DNA of 64,000 bases from the NCBI GenBank assembly GCA_022575985.1, contig JAKSXM010000071.1, positions 1 to 64,000 of the forward strand, in the 5' to 3' direction. The notes under the pieces are model-generated. The model had not been told where the DNA came from. It was given only the letters and a program-made list of their open reading frames with translations, and ran no database searches. Of this stretch, positions 54,152 to 64,000 are shown piece after piece. Position numbers and translations under genes: made by a program. Position 1 is the stretch's first letter, and each line of letters begins with the position of its first letter. Origin of the DNA: Anagrus nilaparvatae. Lineage: Eukaryota; Arthropoda; Insecta; Hymenoptera; Mymaridae.

Positions 54152-56225
54152 TTGAATTTTGAAACTGAAAATTTAATTCAAATAATAATAATCTTTAGGC
54201 GAAAGAAAAAATCTAGCCCAGTTTGGGACTACTATAAAAAGGATGCCAAAGATAAGGGTAAATTTGCTAGATGTGAATTATGTGGTTCCAACGTTCCAAG
54301 TTGTAATAATACTTCAAATTTAGCAAAGCATTTATTAATACATCATCCATCAGTTTAAAAATAAATCCTTAGCTAATATAGATTCTAGTCCCAACAAAGA
54401 TTCAGAATATAATAATAGTACATATTACACAGAAATACCTAAAAAAATTCTAAAAGTTATACACGTTATGTTTTAAATATTTTATTTTATTTATAAGAAT
54501 AAATAAATTAAAGGTAATTTAATATTTATTTTTTTATCGCTGAAATAATACTCTAAGGATTGATCATGCGTTTAGTAATGTGAATTCTTTTAAAAGTTAG
54601 TAAAAAAAAGATTTACTTGAATAAATTATATTTTAATATCATTATACTTTTATTTATTTTTTATTTGCTTTCTCAGGAAACGGTTCTCAGGCTATAAAAA
54701 TTGGTGAAGCTGTTGAATATGCTGTTGTCGTAGAACACATGCCTTTGAAAACTCTAGAAAAACGTGGGTTAAAACATATTTATTAAAAGTATGCGCACCC
54801 AATTATGATTTGTTTTCCCGAGCAACACTTACTATAAGAATTGAAATAAAATGAAAAGGAAACTGATAAAATAAATAAAAAAAAAAATTAATAAACTTGA
54901 ATATTATACACTATGTGCTGACAGTTGGTCAAACTGCACCATGAAGAGTTTTTTGGGAGTTAATCTTTTAGATTTAGAAAATATGGATTGTATCGCTAAC
55001 ATACCTGTTGGGTTATTCACATTAACTGAACAGCATTCTGGAGAATATATAGCAAGTAAATTAACAGAAATTATGATTAGGTTTAATACTTCTCCATCAA
55101 AAGTAGTAGCAGTTTGTACAGATGCTGGTAGCAATATCGAAAAAGGAATTATTGACTTATTTGGAAAAAAAAATATCTTTGGTGCTTTGCTCACCAGTTG
55201 TGCAATTTAGTTTCTGAATCTTTAAAAGATATTGAGCAAATCCAGATAATCATAGGAAGAGTAAAATCCTTCCTAAACTTTGTTAGGAAAAGTACAGTAG
55301 ATTCAAATGAGTTAAGGCGAGTTCAAATTGTGGATAGTAAAAGTAATTCTGAAGCATTATCTTTTATTAACGATGTTAAAACTAGGTGGAATTCCACATT
55401 TTATATGTTAAAAAGATTCTTGAAGCTTGAAAAATATTTGTATACTATTTACTCTAAATGTTTCAGGCGTTTCATGTCAGAAATGCTAAGTCGAGAAGAC
55501 ATTGCATTATAGCAGGATGTAATAGCATTATCAACTTATTTCAAAGCAGTTATTAGAAATGTTAGTCAGGTAAGCTTTCCAAACTGAAGTGTAATTATAC
55601 CTTTGGTTGTTGGTATAAATATAGGAGTTAACCAAGTAAAACCTGTTCTCGCGTTATTGGGACAAAAGTTAAATGATATAATAATAAGTAAATTAGCAGA
55701 CAAGTTTAATGATATTGAATCAACTCAGCTCTATGTTATTGCGACGATTCTGGATCCCAGATTCAAAAAAATTTCTATTCAACTTGCTATAAAAGCAGCA
55801 GAAGCAACAGCAACAATCCAAAAAGAATTAAAAAATATTGGATCTGAAGTTGGAAGTGATTCAGAAAATAAAGATCAAGATCCTGTATCTACAAAAACTT
55901 CTAAGGGGTTGAGAAGTTTCTATGACCAAGCTGTTATAAAACAACAACAACAAAATCTAAACGATGGCAATTTACTTCTAGAATATAAAAATTATCCTCT
56001 AGAACCCATTGTTCCTAGGGATGTTAATCCTTTTCATTAGTGAAAGTGCAATAACAAACTTTATCCTCATTTGAGTATAATTGCTTGCAAATATATCAAT
56101 ATACCTGGAAGTTCCAACTGAACGGTTGTTTTCTGAAGCAGGGGACATTAAAAGCAATGGTAGGAATCGATTATCCAGTGTACACATGCAACAACTACTG
56201 TTCTTCTCATCGCTTTGGTTTTATT
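54152..56225 (+). pseudogene. hAT-family (ZBED-type) transposase pseudogene
   Basis: The first block (54200-54355) is a BED zinc finger: SPVWDYYKKDAKDKGKFARC, C..CGS, then NLAKHLLIHH. Next come a damaged stretch (54680-54785, GEAVEYAVVVEH...) and 54941-55210 with the catalytic-core phrase VVAVCTDAGSNI. After a frameshift follow CNLVSESLKDIEQI and FINDVKTRWNSTFYML, then AT.LDPRFKK (55603-56040), and a degraded dimerisation region (PLEPIVPRDVNPFH, with NIPGSSN and SEAG-like text beyond a stop). Stops and frameshifts divide it into at least five pieces. Terminal inverted repeats were not found. Confidence 0.9.
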
Positions 56226-56365
56226 AAAGTTTTAAAAACTTTTTAACTGCAGGTTATGCTATATTTTTTCTTTAAAAAAAATTGTGTTCATTTTATGTTT
56301 TGTATGCGTTTATTTGATCTCGTTTAAAATATAATTTTAAGTTGCACAGCTAACATTAATCATAC

Positions 56366-56580
56366 ACTGAAAAAAAAAATTCAACCTAGCGTCGAAATCC
56401 TCCTGTTCATACGTGAGGTAGGAAGTATACGTCGACGCGTATAGTATTCAACTTCGACGTGGCGTAGGATCCTATTGTATACAGCCGGCGTCGACTAATG
56501 TTCCGACGTCGCGCTTGAAAAGAATTGATCGACGCCGCCACGATACACGTTTTAACTGCACGTGAGTTTCCATTCTACGA
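56366..56580. other. CG-dense patch in AT-rich sequence
   Basis: After ACACTGAAAAAAAAAATTCA come about 170 bp with many CGAC/GTCG words (GTATACGTCGACGCGTATAG, GCCGGCGTCGAC, CCGACGTCGCGC, CGACGCCGCCACG). ACACTGAAAAAA is a frequent end of insect repeats, so this is probably the left part of an element; no matching right end was found. Confidence 0.4.
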
Positions 56581-56589
56581 GCGCTCATA

Positions 56590-57734
56590 TTATTGATTTG
56601 AGTTATTTAAAAATCTATTAATCTTTTTGAATTATTAAACTCGTAGATAATAAATTTTAATAATTATTTAATTTAAATAAAAAAATTAATTTAGAAAGCT
56701 ATATATGTATATATATATATTTAATGATATATATAAATATATAAGATTATTATTTTTATTTATAAATAATATATAGATGCGATATAATTTTATTTTATTT
56801 ATTGAAAATGAAAAAAAAACCACGCAGTGTTACATACAATTTTCAACGAGAGTAAATAGATTTGCAAAATAAATGAATGAATGTTCAAAAATTTGATTTA
56901 TTCAGAATTTTTTTTATGATCCTAAAATTGCAATATTGATTTTTCATTTTCAAAAATTGTTAAACAATTAACCCTCCGTGTGTCCACTGTGCTGTGTCCC
57001 GTAGGTCGATATCGTCCCAATCGTTTTACATTTTTTAACTCCTTAAAAAATAATTTTTTGATAAAATTTTTTTAAAAATGTTTTAGACAAACATTTCATA
57101 ATCACGAAAAAAAAGTTTTTTGGCTAAAATGTCCACTCAGTTTTGCGCAAAAAATTTTGCAACAACCATAAACAGGCATTTTTTAAATTTTCGGTCGAAA
57201 ATTCATATCTCCTACCCTAATTGATATTAAGGGGTAATAATCTAGGGTTTTGAGCTTCATATAATATATATGACTTTAAAAAAACCCTACCCAAATTTGC
57301 CTCAGATCCAAAAACCATAATTATTTTGGGATATGAAAATTTCCTCGATTATAAAAATTTATAAAAATTGAAGGTTTTGTTGTATAAACAGCCTCCCAGG
57401 ATCATTTAATGGCCAAAAAAGTTATTTGTGGGGCTGAAGTATAATAACCTTTATATAAGTACATAAAAAAAATTTAGCCAAAAAAAATTATCACTCAAAA
57501 CCATATAAAGGGTCAATTTAAATAAGAATTTAATCGCTATTCTAATTAAATTCAAATATTTAAACAAAGTCGGGACTTAATAAGTTACACAAATGTAATG
57601 TGTAAAGCATAAAAATTACCAACTAATCAACATTAAAGTGAAGGTTTAATCAAAAGTAGTGTGTAAATTGATATATTCAATACGTTATATATTAAATTAG
57701 TTAAATAATAAAATTTAATTATTACACCAGGCAC
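56590..57734. other. AT-rich spacer before the satellite block
   Basis: Contains an (AT)n/TATATA tract (56700-56760) and TTAACCCTCCGTGTGTCC at about 56970, which looks like a TTAA element end without a visible partner. Nothing coding. Confidence 0.45.
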
Positions 57735-59010
57735 GGAAAAAAATGACCCGTCAAGCCATACACTAGTGTAACCTAATGAAGTAGGCTGTATTAAAAAACG
57801 ACACGTCAAGCCTTACACTAGTGTAACCTAGGCGATACCAAAAAAACGACACGTCATGCCTTACACTCGCGTAACCTAAGGAATCCGTCTATAATAAAAA
57901 AACGACACGTCAAGCGTTACACTAGTGTAACCTAGGCGATACCAAAAAAACGACACGTCATGCCTTACACTAGCGTAACCTAAGGAAGCCGTCTATAATA
58001 AAAAAACGACACGTCAAGCCTTACACTAGCGTAACTTAAGGAAGCGGTCTATAATAAAAAAACGACACGTCAAGCCTTACACTAGCGTAACCTAAGAAAG
58101 TAGGCTGTATTAAAACGAAACGTCAAGCCTTACACTAGTGTTACCTAGGCGATACTAAAAAAACGACACGTCAAGCCTTACACTAGCTTAACCTAAGGAA
58201 GCCGTCTATAATAAAAAAACGACACTTCAAGCCTTACACAAGCGTAACCTAAAGAAGTAGGCTGTATTAAAAAAAAGACACGTCAAACTAGTGTAACCTA
58301 GGCGATACCCAAAAACGACAAGTCAAGCCTTACACTAGTTTAACCTAAGGGAGTAGGCTGTATAAAAAAACAACACGTCAAGCCTTACACTAGGGTAACC
58401 TAAGGAAGTAGTCTGTATTAAAAAACAACACGTCAAGCCTTACACTAGCGTAACCTAAGGAAGTAGGCTATATTAAAAAACGACACGTCAAGCCTTACAC
58501 TAGCGTAACCTAGGTTATATTAAAAAAACGACATGTCAAGCCTTACACTAGTGTAACCTAAGGAATCCATCTATAATAAAAAAACGACACGTCAAGCCTT
58601 ACACTAGTGTAACCTAGGCGATACCAAAAAAACGACGCGTTAAGCCTTACACTAGCGTAACCTAAGGAAGTAGCCTGTTTTAAAAAACGACACGTCAAGC
58701 CTTACACTAGCGTAACCTAAGGGAGTAGGCTGTATAAAAAAACAACACTTCAAGCCTTACACTAGGGTAACCTAAGGAAGTAGGCTGTATTAAAAAACGA
58801 CACGTCAAGCCTTACACTAGCATAACCTAAGGGAGTAGGCTGTATAAAAAAACAACACGTAAAGCCTTACACTAGGGTAACCTAAGGAAGTAGGCTGTAT
58901 TAAAAAACGACACGTCAAGCCTTACACTAGCGTAACCTAGGTTATATTAAAAAAACGACATGTCAAGCCTTACACTAGTGTAACCTAAGAAAGTAGGCTG
59001 CATTAATACG
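57735..59010 (+). repeat. Satellite array 1: ~56-bp unit, plus orientation
   Basis: About 22 units of the form AAAAAACGACACGTCAAGCC, TTACACTAGTGTAACCTA, then either a 'long' tail AGGAAGTAGGCTGTATT or a 'short' tail GGCGATACC. TTACACTAGTGTAA is a perfect 14-bp palindrome in many units; others read TAGCG. Longer and shorter tails alternate irregularly. Confidence 0.95.
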
Positions 59011-59014
59011 CGAC

Positions 59015-59278
59015 GCAATTTTTTTTTAACAGAAAAAAAAGTGAACAAAGATGAGTTGAGCAGAAAAAAATGAACAAAAAAAGTTGAAAATAAAAATTTT
59101 TGAACACAAAAAATTGAACAAAATTTTTTGAGCAACAAAAAACTTGGTTCAACTTTTTTTCTTCAAAAATTTTTCTGTCCAATTATTTTTGTTCAAATCT
59201 TCCTATGTTCAAATTTTTTTGTTCATTTTTTTCTGTTCAACTCATCTTTGTTCACTTTTTTTTCTGTTCAAAAATAAT
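59015..59278. mobile_element. Foldback element inside the satellite
   Basis: GTGAACAAAGATGAGTTGA at the left pairs with TCAACTCATCTTTGTTCAC at the right; both arms continue as tandem TTGTTCA/TGAACAA words. It separates array 1 from two further plus-orientation units (59285-59385). The 63-codon minus frame over it is repeat-derived. Confidence 0.85.
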
Positions 59279-59284
59279 GGCGTC

Positions 59285-59385
59285 CATTAGCGTAACCTAA
59301 GGAAGCGGTCTATAATAAAAAAACGAGACGTTAAGCCTTACACTAGCGTAACATAAGGAAGTAGGCTATTTTAAAAAACGGCACA
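59285..59385 (+). repeat. Two more plus-orientation satellite units
   Basis: TTAGCGTAACCTAAGGAAGC, then CGAGACGTTAAGCCTTACAC and TAGCGTAACATAAGGAAGT; a continuation of array 1 beyond the foldback. Confidence 0.85.
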
Positions 59386-59459
59386 AATTCAAAATGGTGG
59401 CCTCAAAATTCGCCCATTTTTGAAAAATTAGCCAAATATGAGTTCAATTTTTGGCGTAA

Positions 59460-59825
59460 CACGAATAAGAATATTGATAAAATATCTAGGGGTTTTTGGA
59501 TATGCTGACTACGAAATTAGTAAAAACTAAACCACAAGCCTTTTATGAACATTGATTATTCACCACTTTTACCCTTATTTTCCACCCCTAGATGAAGTTT
59601 CATCATTTTTTTGAGTTCATATTTGAAATCAGCAATCTTGAGAACCCCCGATATAGATTTTCCAGTAAGAATAAAAACTTTTAAAAAGAAAATAAAGAAT
59701 TTTTATAAATGACTTTTCACCCCTTTTCACCCCAATTTTCGACTCCTCGATAAAATTTTATGTTTTTTTGAAGTTCATATTTGAAGGCAGCAGCCTCAAA
59801 AACCCTAAGATATAATGTTAGACCA
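59460..59825. repeat. About 190-bp direct repeat, two diverged copies
   Basis: Shared order: TTCACC..TTTT..CACCCC, CCTAGATGA/CCTCGATAA, AAGTTCATATTTGAA, CAGCA and AACCC..GATATA. First copy about 59460-59650, second about 59655-59825. Confidence 0.6.
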
Positions 59826-59975
59826 AATACTGCTAATGTAAGGCTTGCGGTGTCGTTTTTTTAATCTAGACTATTTCCTTAGGTAACGCTATTGTAAGGC
59901 TTGACGTTTCGTTTTATTATTATAACCTAATTCATCAGTTTATGTTAGTGTAATGCTTGACGTGTCGTTTTGGTT
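59826..59975 (-). repeat. Three minus-orientation satellite units
   Basis: GTAAGGCTTG..GTGTCGTTTTTT-type units, the inverse of array 1. Orientation switches between 59385 and 59826. Confidence 0.85.
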
Positions 59976-60149
59976 CCTCATAGAGGAACCTTTGTGTTCG
60001 GTAAAATTTTGATTTCTTGACATATAAACACGTTTTGAGACCTCAGGAAGCTAAAAAACCGGTTTTTAAAAAAAGTCTGTAACCGGTTATATTTCACAAC
60101 CAACATTATATTAAGACCTAATTTTTTTTTCAAAATTTTTTTCACTAAA

Positions 60150-61500
60150 AAAGCTGGAGGTCCATTTTTTTTTTAATTTGGATGTAATACCTCATTCATT
60201 TCCATGAAAATACTTATATTTGAAAATATGCTTTTTACTCGATGTCTTGAATCTTATAATTAATTTTAAAAAAAATTTTTTTCTTAAAATTTTTGTTACC
60301 AAAAAATACAAAAAATACATTTTTTTCTATTTGGACGTAGTACCTAATTGTTTTCTATGAGAGTACTAGTTTTAGAAATATAATTCATAGTCAATTTTTG
60401 GATTGGATACGTAATTTCATGAAAATTTTTTTCTCCAAATTTTTGCCGCCAAAAATTATAAAAAATGTCAATTTTTTTTTTTAGGACGCAGTACTTAATT
60501 TGTTTTTATGAAAGTACGAATCTAGAATTATCGTTTGTAAAGGATTTCTTCATCTGATACGTAATTTTTCGAAATTTTTTTTTTAATCATTTTTTACATA
60601 AAAAAATTAAAAAAACACCATAATTTTTTTTTCTATTTGAACGTAATACTCAATTTATTTCTGTGAAAGTAATAATATCTGGAATTATCATTTGTAAAGG
60701 ATTTCGCCATCTGATACGTAAATTTTCGAAATTTTTAAAATTTTTTGTATAAAAAAATTAAAAAAACACAATAATTTTTTTTCTTTTAGGACGTAGTAAC
60801 TAATTTATTTCTATGAAAGTACAAATATCTAGAATTATCGTTTTTAAAGGATTTCTCCATCTGATGCATAATTTTTCGAAATTTTTTTTTTTTATTTTTT
60901 TGTATAAAAAAATTAAAAAACACAATAATTTTTTTTCTTTTTGGACGTAGTACTTAGTTTATTTCTATGAAAGTACTAATATCCAGAATTATCATTTTTA
61001 AAAAATTTCTCCATCTGATACGTAATTTTTCGAAATTTTTTTTCTCAATATTTGTTACATAAAAAAATTAAAAATAAACCACATTTTTTTTTTAATGATT
61101 CAGTAATTAATTTCTTTCTATAAAAGTATACGAATATCTAGAATTGTCGTTCGTAAAGGATTCCTCCATCTGATACGTAATTATTCAAAATTTTTTTTTT
61201 AACATAAAAAAATTAAAAATACACCATAATTTTTTTTTCTTTTTGGACGTAGTGAAAGTACTAATATCTAGAATTATCGTTTTTACTCGATATCTCCAAT
61301 CTGATATACTTAATTTTTTAAAAAAAATTTTTTTAATTTTTCATATAAAAAAATTAGAAAAAAAATTATTTTTTTTTTTTAGGACTTAGTACTTAATTTC
61401 TATGTATGAAAGAACGAATATCTAGAATTATCGTTTTATCTAGAATCTAGAATTATGGTTTTTTACTAGGTAAAGTAGACCATTATAAACATTTTGTTAT
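60150..61500. repeat. Tandem array of ~150-bp units
   Basis: About nine units with the order TATGAAAGTACTAATATCTA, GAATTATCGTTTTTAAAGG, TTTCTCCATCTGATACGTAA, TTTTTCGAAA, ATAAAAAAATTAAAAA and TTTTTGGACGTAGTACTTAA. Units near 60515, 60675, 60830, 60988, 61140 and 61272 are closest; the first two and the last are more diverged. It lies between two blocks of inverted satellite units. Confidence 0.92.
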
Positions 61501-61549
61501 TGTTAATGAGGAACCATAGTTCCAATTAATTGGTAGCGTTTTTTTATTA

Positions 61550-63263
61550 TAGACCGCTACCTTATGTTATCTTAGTGTAAGGCTTGACGTATCGTTTTCT
61601 TTAATATAGCCTAGGTTACCCTAGTGTAAGGCTTGACGTGTCGTTTTTTTTATTATAGCCTACTTCCTTAGGTTACGCTAGTGTAAGGCTTGACGTGTCG
61701 TTTTTTTAGTACAGCCTACTTCCTTAGGTTACGATAGTATATGGCTTGACGTGTAGTTTTTTTGGTATCGCCTAGGTTACACAAGTGTAAGGCTTGACGT
61801 GTCGTTTCCTAATACAGCCTACTTCCTTAGGTTACCCTAGTGTAAGGCTTGACGTGTAGTTTTTTTTATTATAGCCTACTTCTTGAGGTTACGCTAGTGT
61901 AAGGCTTGACGTGTCGTTTTTTTATTATAGACCGCTTTCTTAGGTTATGTTAGTGTAAGGCTTGACATGTCGTTTTTCGAATATAGCCTAGGTTACGCTA
62001 GTGTAAGGCTTGACGTGTCGTTTTTTATTATAGCCTACTTCCTTAGGTTACGCTAGTGTAAGGCTTGACGTGTCGTTTTTTTGGTATCACCTAGGTTACA
62101 CTAGTGTAAGGCTTGACGTGTCGTTTTTTATTAATGACCGCTTCCTTAGCTTACGCTAGTGTAAGGCTTGACGTATCGTTTTCTTTAATATAGCCTAGGT
62201 TACCCTAGTGTAAGGCTTGACGTGTCGTTTTTTTATTATAGCCTACTTCCTTAGGTTACGCTAGTGTAAGGCTTGACGTGTCGTTTTTTTAGTACAGCCT
62301 ACTTCCTTAGGTTACGATAGTATATGGCTTGACGTGTAGTTTTTTTGGTATCGCCTAGGTTACACAAGTGTAAGGCTTGACGTGTCGTTTCCTAATACAG
62401 CCTACTTCCTTAGGTTACCCTAGTGTAAGGCTTGACGTGTAGTTTTTTTTATTATAGCCTACTTCTTGAGGTTACGCTAGTGTAAGGCATGACGTGTCGT
62501 TTTCTTATTATAGGCCGCTTCCTTAGGTTATGTTAGTGTAAGACTTGACATGTCGTTTTTTTAATATAGCCTAGGTTACGCTAGTGTAAGGCTTGATGTG
62601 TCGTTATTTATTATAGTCTACTTCCTAAGGTTACGCTAGTGTATGGCTTGAAATGTCATTTTTTTATTATAAACCGCTTTCTTAGGTTATATTAGTGTAA
62701 GGCTTGACGTGCCGTTTTCTTATTATAGGCCACTTCCTTAGGTTATGTTAGTGTAAGGCTTGATGTGTCGTTTTTTTAATATAGCCTAATTCCTTAAGTT
62801 ATGTTAGTGTAAGGCTTGACGTGTCCTTTTTTTATTATTTACCGCTTTATTAGGTTACGCTAGTGTAAGGCTTGACGTATCGTTTTTTTATTGTAGCCTA
62901 CTTCCTTAGGTTACACTAGTGTAAGACTTGACGTGTCGTTTTTTTATTATAGACCGCTTTCTTAGGTTATGTTAGTGTAAGGCTTGACGTGTCATTATTT
63001 TATTATAGCCTATTTCGTAGGTCATGCTAGTGTAAGGCTTGACGTGTCGTTTTTTATTATAGTCTACTTCCTTAGGTTACACTAGTGTAAGACTTGACGT
63101 GTCGTTTTTTTATTATAGACCGCTTTCTTAAGTTATGTTAGTGTAAGGCTTGACGTGTCGTTTTTTTATTTTAGCCTACTTCCTTAGGTTACACTAGTGT
63201 AAGGCTTGACGTGTCGTTTTTTTATATAGCCTACTTCCTTAGGTTACGCTAGTGTAAGGCATG
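61550..63263 (-). repeat. Satellite array 2: ~56-bp unit, minus orientation, with 584-bp higher-order repeat
   Basis: About 30 units of GTAAGGCTTGACGTGTCG, T-run, ATTATAGCCTACTTCCTTAG, GTTACGCTA, the reverse complement of array 1. A run of six distinctive units starting at 61577 (ending through TTCTTGAGGTTACGC) is repeated nearly exactly from 62161, so the array was partly duplicated with a 584-bp offset. Confidence 0.95.
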
Positions 63264-64000
63264 AGGAAAAAGGAGTCGAAATTCTTGATTTGTGACCCAA
63301 AAAACCTATACGGACATATCCGGGATGCTTAAAGTGCGAAAATATCAAAAACGCACCTTTTATGGGTAGTTTTGGCTATTTTAAGGGTGAAATATTGAAT
63401 ATTTATGAAAAAGTCGAAATTCTTGATTAGCGACCCAAAAAACCTATTCGGGCATATCCTGGATGTTGAAAGTGCGAAAATATTTAAAACATCCCTTATC
63501 GGGGTAGTTTTAGCTATTTTATGGGTGAAATATTGAGTATTTATGAAAAAAGAGTCGAAATTCTTGTTATTTATCAAAAAAACCTATACAGACATGTCCT
63601 GGATGCTCAAAGTCCGAAAATATTAAAAACACCCCTGTTAGGGTAGTTTAAGCTATTTTAAGGGTGAAATATTGAATATTTATGAAAAAAGAGTCGAAAT
63701 TCTTGTTATTTATCCAAAAAACCTATACAGACATGTCCTGGATGCTCAAAGTGCGAAAATATTAAAAACACCCCTTTTGGGGGTAGTTTGAGCTATTTTA
63801 AGGGTGAAATATTGAATATTTATGAAAAAGGAGTCGAAATTCTTGATTAGCGACTCAAAAAGCCTATATATTATGGGCATATCCTGGATGCTCAAAGTGC
63901 GAAAATAGCAAAAACACCCCCTTTTGGGGGGTAGAATTAGCCAATTTAGCGGTTAAATTTGAATTATTTATGAAAAAGAAGTCAAAATTCTTTATTAGCA
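63264..64000. repeat. Satellite of ~140-bp units running off the window end
   Basis: Six starts of GAAAAAGGAGTCGAAATTCT at about 63264, 63406, 63543, 63683, 63822 and 63972 (spacings 137-150). Shared unit: GACCCAAAAAACCTATAC, GGACATATCCTGGATGCT, CAAAGTGCGAAAATAT, GGGTAGTTTTAGCTATTTTA and AGGGTGAAATATTGAATATT. The 82-codon minus frame here is repeat-derived. Confidence 0.93.

Noticed and set aside
56970..57020. Another TTAA element starting TTAACCCTCCGTGTGTCC
   Set aside because: No inverted partner end was found within the following sequence.
57735..63263. CRISPR-like array
   Set aside because: Units are contiguous diverged satellite repeats without unique spacers, in a eukaryotic context with no cas genes.
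1..64000. tRNA, rRNA or telomeric TTAGG repeats
   Set aside because: No cloverleaf B-box words, rRNA-like blocks or TTAGG arrays were recognised by eye; a dedicated scan could still find a tRNA.

Overview
This window looks like AT-rich nuclear DNA from an insect. It has spliced eukaryotic gene structure, one divergent insect ionotropic receptor with decayed paralogues, and a dense mix of transposon classes typical of insects (R1-like LINEs, Ty3/gypsy with a tRNA-Arg-type primer site, Penelope, MULE, hAT, TTAA-flanked elements, many foldback MITEs). A parasitoid wasp or another very AT-rich insect would fit, but the species cannot be fixed from the sequence alone.

Host genes are sparse. Only two look intact: a BCDIN3D-type RNA 5'-monophosphate methyltransferase in two coding exons (21918-22790), and a single-exon divergent ionotropic receptor of 617 aa (32672-34525). 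Both ATGs follow a splice-acceptor-like sequence, so each probably has a 5' UTR exon further upstream. Three broken receptor fragments (35270-35655, 47955-48275, 48290-49340) show that this receptor duplicated locally and then decayed.

Layout. 1-21.5 kb: AT-rich intergenic DNA with short MITEs, a cluster of four at 4.79-6.03 kb, and four copies of a fixed-spacing 18-bp motif + 11 bp + TATA module (760, 1564, 4627, 14855) that resembles an snRNA-type promoter. 17.7-19.2 kb: two foldback elements flanked by TTAA or a near match. 21.9-22.8 kb: methyltransferase. 24.0-27.6 kb: a dead MULE transposon next to a dead Penelope element that is itself split by a TTAA element. 29.4-32.0 kb: a 2.6-kb TTAA element carrying a nested pogo/Tigger-like element. 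32.7-35.7 kb: receptor and first pseudogene. 35.8-41.7 kb: foldbacks, a TTAA element and a nearly perfect 2.1-kb inverted repeat. 42.1-47.8 kb: a minus-strand LTR with polypurine tract, then a deleted gypsy element bounded by inverted LTR sequence. 47.9-49.3 kb: receptor pseudogenes cut by an R1-like LINE. 49.3-52.4 kb: two R1-like copies head to tail. 52.9-56.2 kb: exon-like sequence, a reversed R1-like insertion with 13-bp target duplications, and a dead hAT. 57.7-64.0 kb: a satellite block in which arrays of a ~56-bp unit with a 14-bp palindromic core lie in opposite orientations around a ~150-bp-unit array, followed by a ~140-bp satellite that runs off the window.

The window reads as a repeat-rich intergenic or pericentromeric-type domain. 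It is useful for dating nested insertions: one MITE has its empty target site preserved in the sister LTR arm.
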